Shown here: positions 1-5,895 of the stretch, one piece after another
Layout: each line of letters opens with the position of its first letter
How positions within the stretch are numbered: the first letter of the stretch is position 1
Source: UBA3792 sp964426415
Lineage (GTDB): Bacteria; Bacillota; Clostridia; Christensenellales; CAG-138
Length of the DNA stretch: 11,612 nucleotides
Direction: 5' to 3'
Assembly: GCA_964426415.1 (NCBI GenBank)
Contig: CAYRQM010000047.1
Location: 1-11,612 of the forward strand
Notes under the pieces: generated by a model
What the model was told of the DNA's origin: nothing
The model's database searches: none
Seen by the model: the letters and a program-made list of their open reading frames with translations, nothing else
Program-made: the position numbers and the translations under genes

Positions 1-45
1 AAAATAAAAGAATTGACCGAAGCATTGTATCAATGCTTCGGTCAG
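1..45 (-). terminator. Intrinsic terminator of the tRNA-Met gene
   Basis: On the minus strand a perfect 14-bp stem (arms 31-44 and 14-27, loop 28-30) starts 5 nt after the CCA end of the tRNA. It is followed by a T-rich tract (complement of 1-12). The very short loop and long stem are typical of a strong factor-independent terminator. It may also end read-through from the upstream DUF1846 operon, because no terminator is visible between that operon and the tRNA. Confidence 0.9.
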
Positions 46-49
46 GTTG

Positions 50-126
50 TGGTAGCGGCGATCCGATTCGAACGGATGACAGGTCGGGTATGAACCGACT
101 ACTCTGGCCAACTGAGTTACACCGCC
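50..126 (-). tRNA. tRNA-Met (anticodon CAT)
   Basis: The minus strand folds into a complete 77-nt cloverleaf. It has a 7-bp acceptor stem with G:U at 1:72, a 4-bp D stem (ACTC/GAGT), a 5-bp anticodon stem (GTCGG/CCGAC) around loop TTCATAC, a 5-nt variable loop, and a 5-bp T stem around TTCGAAT. The discriminator A is followed by an encoded CCA. The anticodon CAT lies at 90-92. The G1:U72 end and an A-T-rich, not GGG/CCC, anticodon stem argue against the initiator tRNA. An elongator Met tRNA is most likely. A CAT tRNA can also be tRNA-Ile2 after lysidine modification, which the sequence alone does not fully exclude. Confidence 0.93.
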
Positions 127-137
127 ACAGCAAAAGT

Positions 138-166
138 ATTATACGCAATTCCTTTGCCGCTGTCAA
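138..166 (-). promoter_or_regulatory. Sigma-A promoter of tRNA-Met
   Basis: On the minus strand there is a perfect TTGACA -35 box (161-166), a 17-bp spacer and a perfect TATAAT -10 box (138-143). The expected transcription start is near 131, giving a leader of only about 5 nt before the mature tRNA 5' end at 126. A full-consensus promoter fits a stable RNA gene and shows the tRNA can be expressed independently of the protein operon upstream. Confidence 0.9.
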
Positions 167-203
167 GCATTTTCCGCGTGGATTTCACGAAAAAGTCACG
201 CCG

Positions 204-1691
204 CTATGCGCGCTCATAGAGGCGGTTGCCTTCCCGTTCGGGTTCGCAGGTGCAGTTGAGTCCCAGTCTGCGATACGTTTCCAAGTCGGAACGGGTCAAA
301 ATCACGCTGGCATGGGCTTCGCAGCCTCGGAGCTTTGGCATTTGCTCCAGCGCCAACGCGGCGGTGGGGTTGGTGGCGGCGCAGATGGCCAGCGCGTACA
401 AAAATTCGTCGCTGTGCAGCAGCGGGTTTTCGCTGCCGAAATGGCGAATCTTCAATTCGCGGATGGGCTGCAGGACGATGGGCGCAATCAGGTCAATGCC
501 TTGGCTGATGCCCGCCAACGCTTTCATGGCGTTGACCAGCGCGCCTGCCGCAGACCCGATGATGCTGCCCGTCTTGCCCGTAATCATTCTGCCGTCGGGC
601 AGCTCGATGGCGACAGCGGGCGCGCCCGTTTCCTTGGCGCGTTTGCGTGCGGCGGCGGCGACGGGGCGATCGGCAATGGACAAGCCTGCGCGGGTCATGA
701 TGAACTCCGCCCGCAGCACCTGTTCCTTTTCGAGCTGTCCGCGCTTGAACCCGCAGGCGGCTTGGTAATAGCGGCGGACGATCTCCTGCCGCGCCGCGTT
801 CTTGACGGCGTCTTCATCCGTGATGCAGTAGCCCACCATATTGACGCCCATGTCGGTGGGCGAACGGTAGGGCGACGCGCCGTAGATGTGCGTAAACATC
901 GTGTTCAGCACGGGGAACGATTCGACGTCGCGGTTGTAATTGACCGTGGTCTTCCCGTACGCCTCCAGATGGAACGGGTCAATCATGTTGACGTCGTCCA
1001 AATCGGTGGTGGCAGCCTCGTATGCCAAGTTGACGGGATGCTGCAGCGGCAGATTCCAGATGGGGAACGTTTCGAATTTGGCGTAGCCCGCCCGCACGCC
1101 GCGACAGTATTCTTGGTACACCTGCGAAAGGCAGACCGCCAGCTTGCCGCTGCCGGGCCCCGGCGCCGTCACGACCACCAGCGGACGGGACGTCTTGACA
1201 AACTCGTTCTTGCCGAACCCTTGTTCGCTGATGATCAGCTGCGGGTTTTGCGGATACCCGTCGATGGGATAGTGGCGATACACCTGAATGCCCAGCCGCA
1301 CAAGCCGTTCGGCGAACGCGTCCACCGAGGGCTGGTTGCGATACCGCGTGATGACGACGCCGCTGACGAGCAGCGATTTCTTTCGAAACGCGTCAATCAG
1401 CCGCAGCACTTCGCGGTCGTAGGCGATGTCCAAGTCGTTGCGGATTTTGTTGCGCTCGATGTCGCCCGCGTGAATGGCAATGATGATTTCGGCGCTGTCC
1501 TTGAGCTTTGCCAGCATATTGACCTTCGCGTCGGGCAAAAAGCCCGGCAAGACCCGTGCGGCGTGGTAGTCGTCAAAGAGCTTTCCGCCAAATTCCAAAT
1601 AGAGCTTGTCCCCAAACCGCGCAATGCGTTCCAGAATCTTTTGCGACTGCATGGAGATGTACTTATCGTTGTCAAATCCAATCTTTGTCAT
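204..1691 (-). CDS. DUF1846 (UPF0371) family protein
   Basis: A 495-aa protein recognised as DUF1846 by its conserved N-terminus (start IGFDNDKYISMQS, then LYLEFGGKLFDDYHAARVLPGF at about 30-51) and its full-length match to a family of roughly 500 aa. A Gly-rich nucleotide-loop-like motif, APGPGSGK, lies at 176-183. Family members are cytosolic, have solved structures and lack an agreed function; I do not assign a reaction. No signal peptide or membrane segment is seen. The ATG at 1691 is chosen because the family N-terminus begins there and it overlaps the upstream lipoprotein stop (ATGA, 1688-1691), implying translational coupling. It is the last gene of the GH3-lipoprotein-DUF1846 operon. 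An 81-residue upstream extension of the frame is antisense-like and was left out. Confidence 0.93.
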   Translation of the reverse strand: MTKIGFDNDKYISMQSQKILERIARFGDKLYLEFGGKLFDDYHAARVLPGFLPDAKVNMLAKLKDSAEIIIAIHAGDIERNKIRNDLDIAYDREVLRLIDAFRKKSLLVSGVVITRYRNQPSVDAFAERLVRLGIQVYRHYPIDGYPQNPQLIISEQGFGKNEFVKTSRPLVVVTAPGPGSGKLAVCLSQVYQEYCRGVRAGYAKFETFPIWNLPLQHPVNLAYEAATTDLDDVNMIDPFHLEAYGKTTVNYNRDVESFPVLNTMFTHIYGASPYRSPTDMGVNMVGYCITDEDAVKNAARQEIVRRYYQAACGFKRGQLEKEQVLRAEFIMTRAGLSIADRPVAAAARKRAKETGAPAVAIELPDGRMITGKTGSIIGSAAGALVNAMKALAGISQGIDLIAPIVLQPIRELKIRHFGSENPLLHSDEFLYALAICAATNPTAALALEQMPKLRGCEAHASVILTRSDLETYRRLGLNCTCEPEREGNRLYERA

Positions 1692-2263
1692 TTCATTTGC
1701 CCCGCCATGATTACAATGGCCGCGTCCTCCATGACGCGCGCGTCCACAGAGTACGGTACATACAGGCTGTTGCTGGTGCCCGAACGCGTGTCGTACCATT
1801 GCACGCGCCCGCGGGTGACGTCCGTCAAAAGAAAGTACGATACGCCGAAATACTCCTGCAGCGTGCGGTTTGCATAGGTCGTCTCGTCGTCCGCCAGATT
1901 TTCTTCCGCCGCCGTATAGCCCACGCGATACCAACAGGGCATCCCGTCCAAATCGAACGCCGCCTGCACACAGTCCGTCCCGCGCTGGTTGGTAATCAGC
2001 GCAAGCGCGACGTTTGCCGCCCCGTCGGGCAGGGTGAGACGAATGCGCGTTCTCGCAAACACTTCGTCCGCGTCCGCCACCGCTTCATAGGAGAGCGGGT
2101 CTTGATACGGCTCGGTAATCTCCTCGATTTGCAAATCTGGCGTTGCCGTGACGGCGCCTTCTTCCGAAGGGCGCACCGTCGCGGGCGCGTCGATTGCGGG
2201 TTGCGCGCAGGCAAGCAGCAGCAGGGCGCTTGTCCCGCACAAAATCAGCCAAAGATGTTTCAT
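1688..2263 (-). CDS. Orphan lipoprotein, 191 aa, unknown function
   Basis: I do not recognise a family. The N-terminus is a lipoprotein signal: Lys2, a hydrophobic stretch of about 15 residues, and a canonical lipobox L16-L-A-C19. Mature residues 20-60 are Pro/Ala/Thr/Glu-rich and look like a flexible tether. The rest (about 70-191) is soluble, with two cysteines (DCVQAAFDLDGMPCWYRVGY, about 112-131) that could pair outside the cell, and aromatic, strand-like segments. The start ATG at 2263 is preceded by AGGGGGA at good spacing. It begins 8 nt after the GH3 stop and its own stop overlaps the DUF1846 start, so it is the middle gene of a compact operon. The context suggests an envelope role next to the GH3 enzyme, but this is inference only. 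Confidence 0.88.
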   Translation of the reverse strand: MKHLWLILCGTSALLLLACAQPAIDAPATVRPSEEGAVTATPDLQIEEITEPYQDPLSYEAVADADEVFARTRIRLTLPDGAANVALALITNQRGTDCVQAAFDLDGMPCWYRVGYTAAEENLADDETTYANRTLQEYFGVSYFLLTDVTRGRVQWYDTRSGTSNSLYVPYSVDARVMEDAAIVIMAGQMK

Positions 2264-2271
2264 GGTTCCCC

Positions 2272-3519
2272 CTATCTTGTCGGTTCCCAGTCGGTCACGC
2301 GCATCTTTGCGCGCAGGATGCGGAACACGCTTTCGTCCAGCCGTGCTTGGGTGAGCGTGCCATCCTCGGCGGCGGCGGTCAGCCCCGCAAGGATTTGCTC
2401 TTGGTAGGAATGGTTGGCGCCGCACAGAATCAGGTCGCCGCCCGCCAAAATGAACTGCACCGCCGCATCCGACAGCTTGTAGCGGCTGCGCAGCCCCGCC
2501 ATGCGAAAATCGTCGCTCATCACGATGCCGTCAAAGCCGTACGTCTCGCGCAGGAGCGTCGTGATGAACACGTCGGACATACTGGCGACGTCGTCGTCGA
2601 TTTGCGGGTAAAGGAGATGCCCCACCATCACGCCGTCCGCGACTGTGAGCCCCGCTTCAAACGGGATCAGCTCGTAGGCACTCAATGAATCCAACGAGCG
2701 GTCGATGATGGGCGTGGTGTCGTGGGAATCGGTGTTGGTGGCGCCGTGACCCGGAAAATGCTTGACGATGGACAGGCAGCCGCCCGCGTGCAAGCCCTCG
2801 ATGCAGGCGACGCCTATGCGGGACGCCACGTCGGCGTCGCTCGAAAGGATGCGCTTGCCCAAGAACGAATCGGTGGGCGATTTTGCAATGTCCAACACGG
2901 GCGCAAGGTCGACCGTGATGCCCACGTCCACAAGGTTGGATGCGATGTAGGCAAACTGGTCGGACGCAACCGCTTCGTCATACTTGCTGCCAAGGGTGCG
3001 GGCGCTGTACAGCGACGTGCCCCAATGGAACCGCGTGACGTTGCCGCCCTCCACATCGGTGCTGATGAGCAGCGGAATGTCGCTCGTGTTCGCCGCCTGC
3101 AGGCTCTTTGTCAAGCCGCGGCATTGTGCGAACCCGCCGTCGCTGTTGGTGCGGGAGATGTTTTGCCCGTATAAAATCACGTTGCCCACCTTGTAGGTGG
3201 CAAGGATGGACGCAAACCGACTGCTGACCTGCTCCGTACCCGAAAAGCCGAACATGCAAAGCTGCCCGATCTTTTCCGTCGTGGTCATGCCCGCGATATA
3301 CTGCATCAACAGCGCGTCCTCCGAAAGCGGCGTGGGCGACGGCGTTTCGGTGGGGATGGGCGTCGGCGTGGGCGTATTGGTGGGCTGCTGGGTCGGCACG
3401 GCGGTGATGGGCGCTTTGGTCTGTTCCACAACGTCCACCTGCCGAATCGGCTCGGTGGGCGCACATGCAAACGACAGCACGCACAATGCGGCAAGCAGCA
3501 AGGAAGCAACATTTCTCAT
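2272..3519 (-). CDS. Glycoside hydrolase family 3 protein, NagZ-like, surface lipoprotein
   Basis: A 415-aa protein. Residues 1-19 form a signal peptide ending at C19 (L-S-F-A-C), a plausible but imperfect lipobox since -3 is Ser. Residues 40-66 are a Pro/Thr-rich tether. The GH3 TIM-barrel domain (about 70-405) carries the NagZ signature KHFPGHG (253-259), then T-x-x-DSH (D264/H266, matching the Asp-His general acid/base dyad), and IVMSDDF with D336 as the expected nucleophile. Known NagZ-type enzymes remove terminal beta-N-acetylglucosamine from peptidoglycan fragments or glycans; extracellular anchoring suggests wall turnover or glycan scavenging. The domain looks complete and lacks the C-terminal beta-sandwich of larger GH3 enzymes. 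The ATG at 3519 is chosen because it begins the signal peptide; no SD sequence precedes it. It is the first gene of a three-gene operon. The frame stays open far upstream through the antisense of pckA, which is a shadow. Confidence 0.93.
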   Translation of the reverse strand: MRNVASLLLAALCVLSFACAPTEPIRQVDVVEQTKAPITAVPTQQPTNTPTPTPIPTETPSPTPLSEDALLMQYIAGMTTTEKIGQLCMFGFSGTEQVSSRFASILATYKVGNVILYGQNISRTNSDGGFAQCRGLTKSLQAANTSDIPLLISTDVEGGNVTRFHWGTSLYSARTLGSKYDEAVASDQFAYIASNLVDVGITVDLAPVLDIAKSPTDSFLGKRILSSDADVASRIGVACIEGLHAGGCLSIVKHFPGHGATNTDSHDTTPIIDRSLDSLSAYELIPFEAGLTVADGVMVGHLLYPQIDDDVASMSDVFITTLLRETYGFDGIVMSDDFRMAGLRSRYKLSDAAVQFILAGGDLILCGANHSYQEQILAGLTAAAEDGTLTQARLDESVFRILRAKMRVTDWEPTR

Positions 3520-3525
3520 AATTTC

Positions 3526-3554
3526 ATTATAGCATACCCAGCCTGCATTTTGCC
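3526..3554 (-). promoter_or_regulatory. Extended -10 promoter of the GH3 operon, placing the start at the ATG
   Basis: On the minus strand TGCTATAAT (3526-3534) is a perfect extended -10 element. The -35 region, about GGCAAA at 3549-3554 with a 17-bp spacer, is weak, as tolerated by extended -10 promoters. Transcription would start about 7 nt beyond the -10, at or within 1-2 nt of the GH3 ATG at 3519. This predicts a leaderless mRNA. Confidence 0.7.
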
Positions 3555-3592
3555 ACCCCCAAAGAAAATACATGAAAATATCACAAAAAGCA

Positions 3593-3626
3593 CCCATTTG
3601 CCCTTGCATTTGCAGGGGGAATTGGG
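3593..3626. promoter_or_regulatory. 34-bp imperfect palindrome, candidate operator of pckA
   Basis: The two 17-nt halves match at 13 positions: outer CCCA/TGGG, middle CCC/GGG blocks and inner TGCA/TGCA. It covers the pckA -35 box and the whole spacer and ends at the base before the -10 box. This is where a repressor would block RNA polymerase. No regulator family is identified. A smaller palindrome, CCCAT-A-ATGGG, lies at 3636-3646 on the expected transcription start. Confidence 0.5.
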
Positions 3627-3632
3627 TATACT
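3604..3632 (+). promoter_or_regulatory. pckA: Sigma-A promoter of pckA
   Basis: There is a TTGCAT -35 box (3604-3609), a 17-bp spacer and a TATACT -10 box (3627-3632). The expected start is near 3639, giving a leader of about 60 nt, the longest in this window. The promoter lies in a 180-nt divergent intergenic region shared with the GH3 operon promoter. Confidence 0.75.
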
Positions 3633-3699
3633 GTTCCCATAATGGGGAGGGATGAGGTTTTCGCCCATTCCGCCCTAATGAGAAAAAAGGAGCAAGGCT

Positions 3700-5271
3700 A
3701 TGAAAGCATATGTTGCGTCCCTGGGCATTCTCAATCCCAAGGCAGTTTACCACAATTTGACCCCTGCGCAGCTCGTCGAAAAGGCGTTGGAGCGCAAGGA
3801 AGGCACCCTGTCCAATACCGGCGCGCTCGTTGTCGAAACGGGCAAGTACACGGGGCGTTCCCCCGACGACCGCTTTGTCGTCGATGTTCCTTCCATCCAT
3901 GACGATATCGACTGGGGCAAGATCAACGTCCCCATCAGCGCAGAAAAGTTCGACGCCATCTACGGCAAGATGATGGCGTACATGCAGGGCCGCGACGTGT
4001 TCATCTTTGACGGCTTTGCAGGCGCCGACGAGCAGTACCATCTGCCCGTGCGCATGGTGAACGAGTTGGCGAGCCAGAACCTGTTCATCCACCAGCTGCT
4101 GCTCCGTCCGACGGAGGAACAGCTTGCGTCCTTCGTTCCCGGCTTCACGGTCATCGCGTGCCCCGGCTTCAAGTGCATCCCCGAAATCGACGGCGTCCAT
4201 TCCGAAGCGGCGATCATCGTCAACTTCGAAAAGAAAATGGTCATCATCGCGGGCAGCGGCTATGCGGGCGAGATCAAAAAGTCCATCTTCTCCGTCATGA
4301 ACTATCTGCTGCCGCTGCGCGGCGTATTCACCATGCACTGCTCCGCCAACATCGGCGACCATGGCGATTCCGCGCTGTTCTTCGGCCTTTCCGGCACGGG
4401 CAAGACCACCCTGTCCGCAGACCCGAACCGTATGCTCATCGGCGACGACGAGCACGGCTGGTCGGATATGGGCATCTTCAACATCGAAGGCGGCTGCTAT
4501 GCCAAGTGCATTAACCTCTCCAAAGAGAACGAGCCGTTCATCTGGAACGCCATCAAGTTCGGTTCCTTGGTCGAAAACGTCATCATGGATCCCGACACCC
4601 GCGAATTCGATTTCAACGACGGTCGTCTGACCGAGAACACCCGCGTGGGCTATCCCGTCGATTACATTCCCAATGCGGCGATTCCGGGCGTAGGCGCCCA
4701 TCCCAAGACGGTCATCTTCCTGACGGCAGATGCGTTTGGCGTACTCCCGCCCATCTCCAAGCTGGACAAGAACCAAGCCATGTACCACTTCGTCAGCGGC
4801 TACACCTCCAAGCTGGCGGGTACGGAGCGCGGCATTGTCGAACCGCAAACCACCTTCTCCACCTGCTTCGGCGCACCGTTTCTGCCGCTGCATCCGTCCA
4901 AGTATGCCGAGATGCTGGGCAACCGCATCGAAGCGCATGACGCCAATGTCTATCTGGTCAACACCGGCTGGGCGGGCGGCAAGTATGGCGTCGGCAGCCG
5001 CATGAAGCTCAAGTACACCCGTGCGATGGTTACCGCCGCGCTGAACGGCGATCTGGAAAAGGGCGAATTCGAGATCGACCCCATCTTCAACGTCCAAGTC
5101 CCCAAGACTTGCCCGAACGTCCCCGACGAATTCCTCCATCAGCGCGAACTGTGGGCGGACAAAGCCGCTTACGAAGCCACTGCCAAGGACTTGGCGGCAC
5201 GCTTCCAAAAGAACTTCGCAAAGTACAGCCATATGCCCGCGAACATCGTGAACGCAGGCCCCAAGGCATAA
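3700..5271 (+). CDS. pckA: Phosphoenolpyruvate carboxykinase (ATP)
   Basis: A 523-aa cytosolic enzyme that interconverts oxaloacetate + ATP and PEP + CO2 + ADP. In fermentative anaerobes it often runs toward oxaloacetate (family knowledge). Signatures run in order: TGRSP (51-55, substrate loop), YAGEIKKS (188-195, metal-binding Lys), MHCSAN (212-217, metal-binding His), P-loop GLSGTGKT (229-236), kinase-2 LIGDDEHGW (246-254) and NTRVGYP (313-319). These and the length mark the ATP-dependent class, not the GTP-dependent one. All key residues seen are intact. The ATG at 3700 follows AAGGAG (3687-3692) by 7 nt. It is a single-gene unit with its own promoter, a candidate operator and a terminator. 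Confidence 0.98.
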   Translation: MKAYVASLGILNPKAVYHNLTPAQLVEKALERKEGTLSNTGALVVETGKYTGRSPDDRFVVDVPSIHDDIDWGKINVPISAEKFDAIYGKMMAYMQGRDVFIFDGFAGADEQYHLPVRMVNELASQNLFIHQLLLRPTEEQLASFVPGFTVIACPGFKCIPEIDGVHSEAAIIVNFEKKMVIIAGSGYAGEIKKSIFSVMNYLLPLRGVFTMHCSANIGDHGDSALFFGLSGTGKTTLSADPNRMLIGDDEHGWSDMGIFNIEGGCYAKCINLSKENEPFIWNAIKFGSLVENVIMDPDTREFDFNDGRLTENTRVGYPVDYIPNAAIPGVGAHPKTVIFLTADAFGVLPPISKLDKNQAMYHFVSGYTSKLAGTERGIVEPQTTFSTCFGAPFLPLHPSKYAEMLGNRIEAHDANVYLVNTGWAGGKYGVGSRMKLKYTRAMVTAALNGDLEKGEFEIDPIFNVQVPKTCPNVPDEFLHQRELWADKAAYEATAKDLAARFQKNFAKYSHMPANIVNAGPKA

Positions 5272-5282
5272 CAGCACCAATC

Positions 5283-5324
5283 AAAATGCATCCTTGCAAC
5301 AGCTGCAGGGATGCATTTTTCTTT
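5283..5324 (+). terminator. Intrinsic terminator of pckA, possibly bidirectional
   Basis: A 16-bp stem with one T-G wobble (arms 5283-5298 and 5304-5319, loop 5299-5303) is followed by a T-rich run ending at 5324. It starts 11 nt after the pckA stop. On the minus strand the same hairpin is followed by TTTTGATT, so it could also end the convergent gtrA-like transcript, whose stop is at 5343. Confidence 0.92.
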
Positions 5325-5342
5325 GCAATTTTACGCGGGCGG

Positions 5343-5789
5343 TTATTCGTCCTTGGACGATTCCGCTTGTTTTTGGGCGCGATCGTTGGTGTCGATGGAG
5401 TTGCGAAAGACCACAAAGCGGTCGAACAGGAATTCGGTGACGAAATTGAGCACCATGTTGATGGCGGTCACGAGGTATTCGTTCCACAGCAGCCGTTCGG
5501 TGAGCGCGTGTTCCAAAAGCGTGGACAGCGGCGTAAACACGCTGTAATAGCCCAGCACCAGCAGCATGGCGATGGGCACATTGTTGGCGGATTGAAAGGT
5601 GAATCGCCGATTGAGGGTGAAGTTCCAAATGACGGACAGTACCAGCGCGACAAGATAGCAGACCCAATACGGCCACCGCAGCAGCTCGTTCATCAGGGTG
5701 AAGGACGCAATTTGAATGACGCCCGCGCTGCACGAAAACAGCACGAACTTCACCGTGCGCATCACTTCTTTTCGATCGATGCCTGCCAT
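5343..5789 (-). CDS. GtrA-like family integral membrane protein
   Basis: A 148-aa protein with four predicted membrane helices (about 13-33, 41-60, 71-92, 103-124), the layout of the GtrA family (120-150 aa). Two family-like motifs follow helices 2 and 4: WNFTLNRRFTF (55-65) and NFVTEFLFDRFVVF (115-128). GtrA proteins are thought to help move undecaprenyl-linked sugars across the membrane for surface glycan or teichoic acid decoration. No glycosyltransferase partner is next to it here, so the substrate is unknown. The short polar C-terminal tail (130-148) is probably cytoplasmic. The ATG at 5789 has GGGGGAG a few bases upstream. It is a single-gene unit between the pckA terminator (convergent) and the Na/Pi gene terminator. 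Confidence 0.9.
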   Translation of the reverse strand: MAGIDRKEVMRTVKFVLFSCSAGVIQIASFTLMNELLRWPYWVCYLVALVLSVIWNFTLNRRFTFQSANNVPIAMLLVLGYYSVFTPLSTLLEHALTERLLWNEYLVTAINMVLNFVTEFLFDRFVVFRNSIDTNDRAQKQAESSKDE

Positions 5790-5812
5790 TTTTTCTCCCC
5801 CGTTTCTCTGTT

Positions 5813-5841
5813 ATCATACGCCGATTCGGCGCCGTGCGCAA
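5813..5841 (-). promoter_or_regulatory. Probable promoter of the GtrA-like gene
   Basis: On the minus strand TTGCGC (5836-5841), a 17-bp spacer and TATGAT (5813-5818) form a reasonable sigma-A promoter. Predicted start is near 5806, giving a leader of about 17 nt. It lies directly after the terminator of the Na/Pi gene, so the GtrA-like gene need not depend on read-through. Confidence 0.6.
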
Positions 5842-5843
5842 GG

Positions 5844-5881
5844 AAAAAATGCAAAAAGGAGACGGATTTTGCTCCGTCCCC
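5844..5881 (-). terminator. Intrinsic terminator of the Na/Pi-PhoU gene
   Basis: On the minus strand a 9-bp stem with one G-T wobble (arms 5873-5881 and 5858-5866, 6-nt loop) is followed by TTTTT and then TTTTTT. It begins 14 nt after the stop at 5896. It separates this gene from the GtrA-like gene downstream. Confidence 0.9.
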
Positions 5882-5895
5882 CAAGTTTGGAATGG

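Noticed and set aside
33..1877. 614-codon open frame on the plus strand
   Set aside because: It lies opposite the DUF1846 gene and the tRNA, has no SD site, and translates to a low-complexity His/Arg/Asp-rich protein typical of an antisense shadow in GC-rich coding DNA.
3520..5280. Minus-strand extension of the GH3 frame through the antisense of pckA (up to 1002 aa)
   Set aside because: pckA on the plus strand is a complete recognised enzyme with promoter, SD site and terminator. The GH3 signal peptide and promoter fix the GH3 start at 3519.
5281..5841. 186-codon minus-strand frame overlapping the GtrA-like gene
   Set aside because: It is a different frame over the same DNA; only the 148-aa frame gives membrane helices and GtrA motifs.
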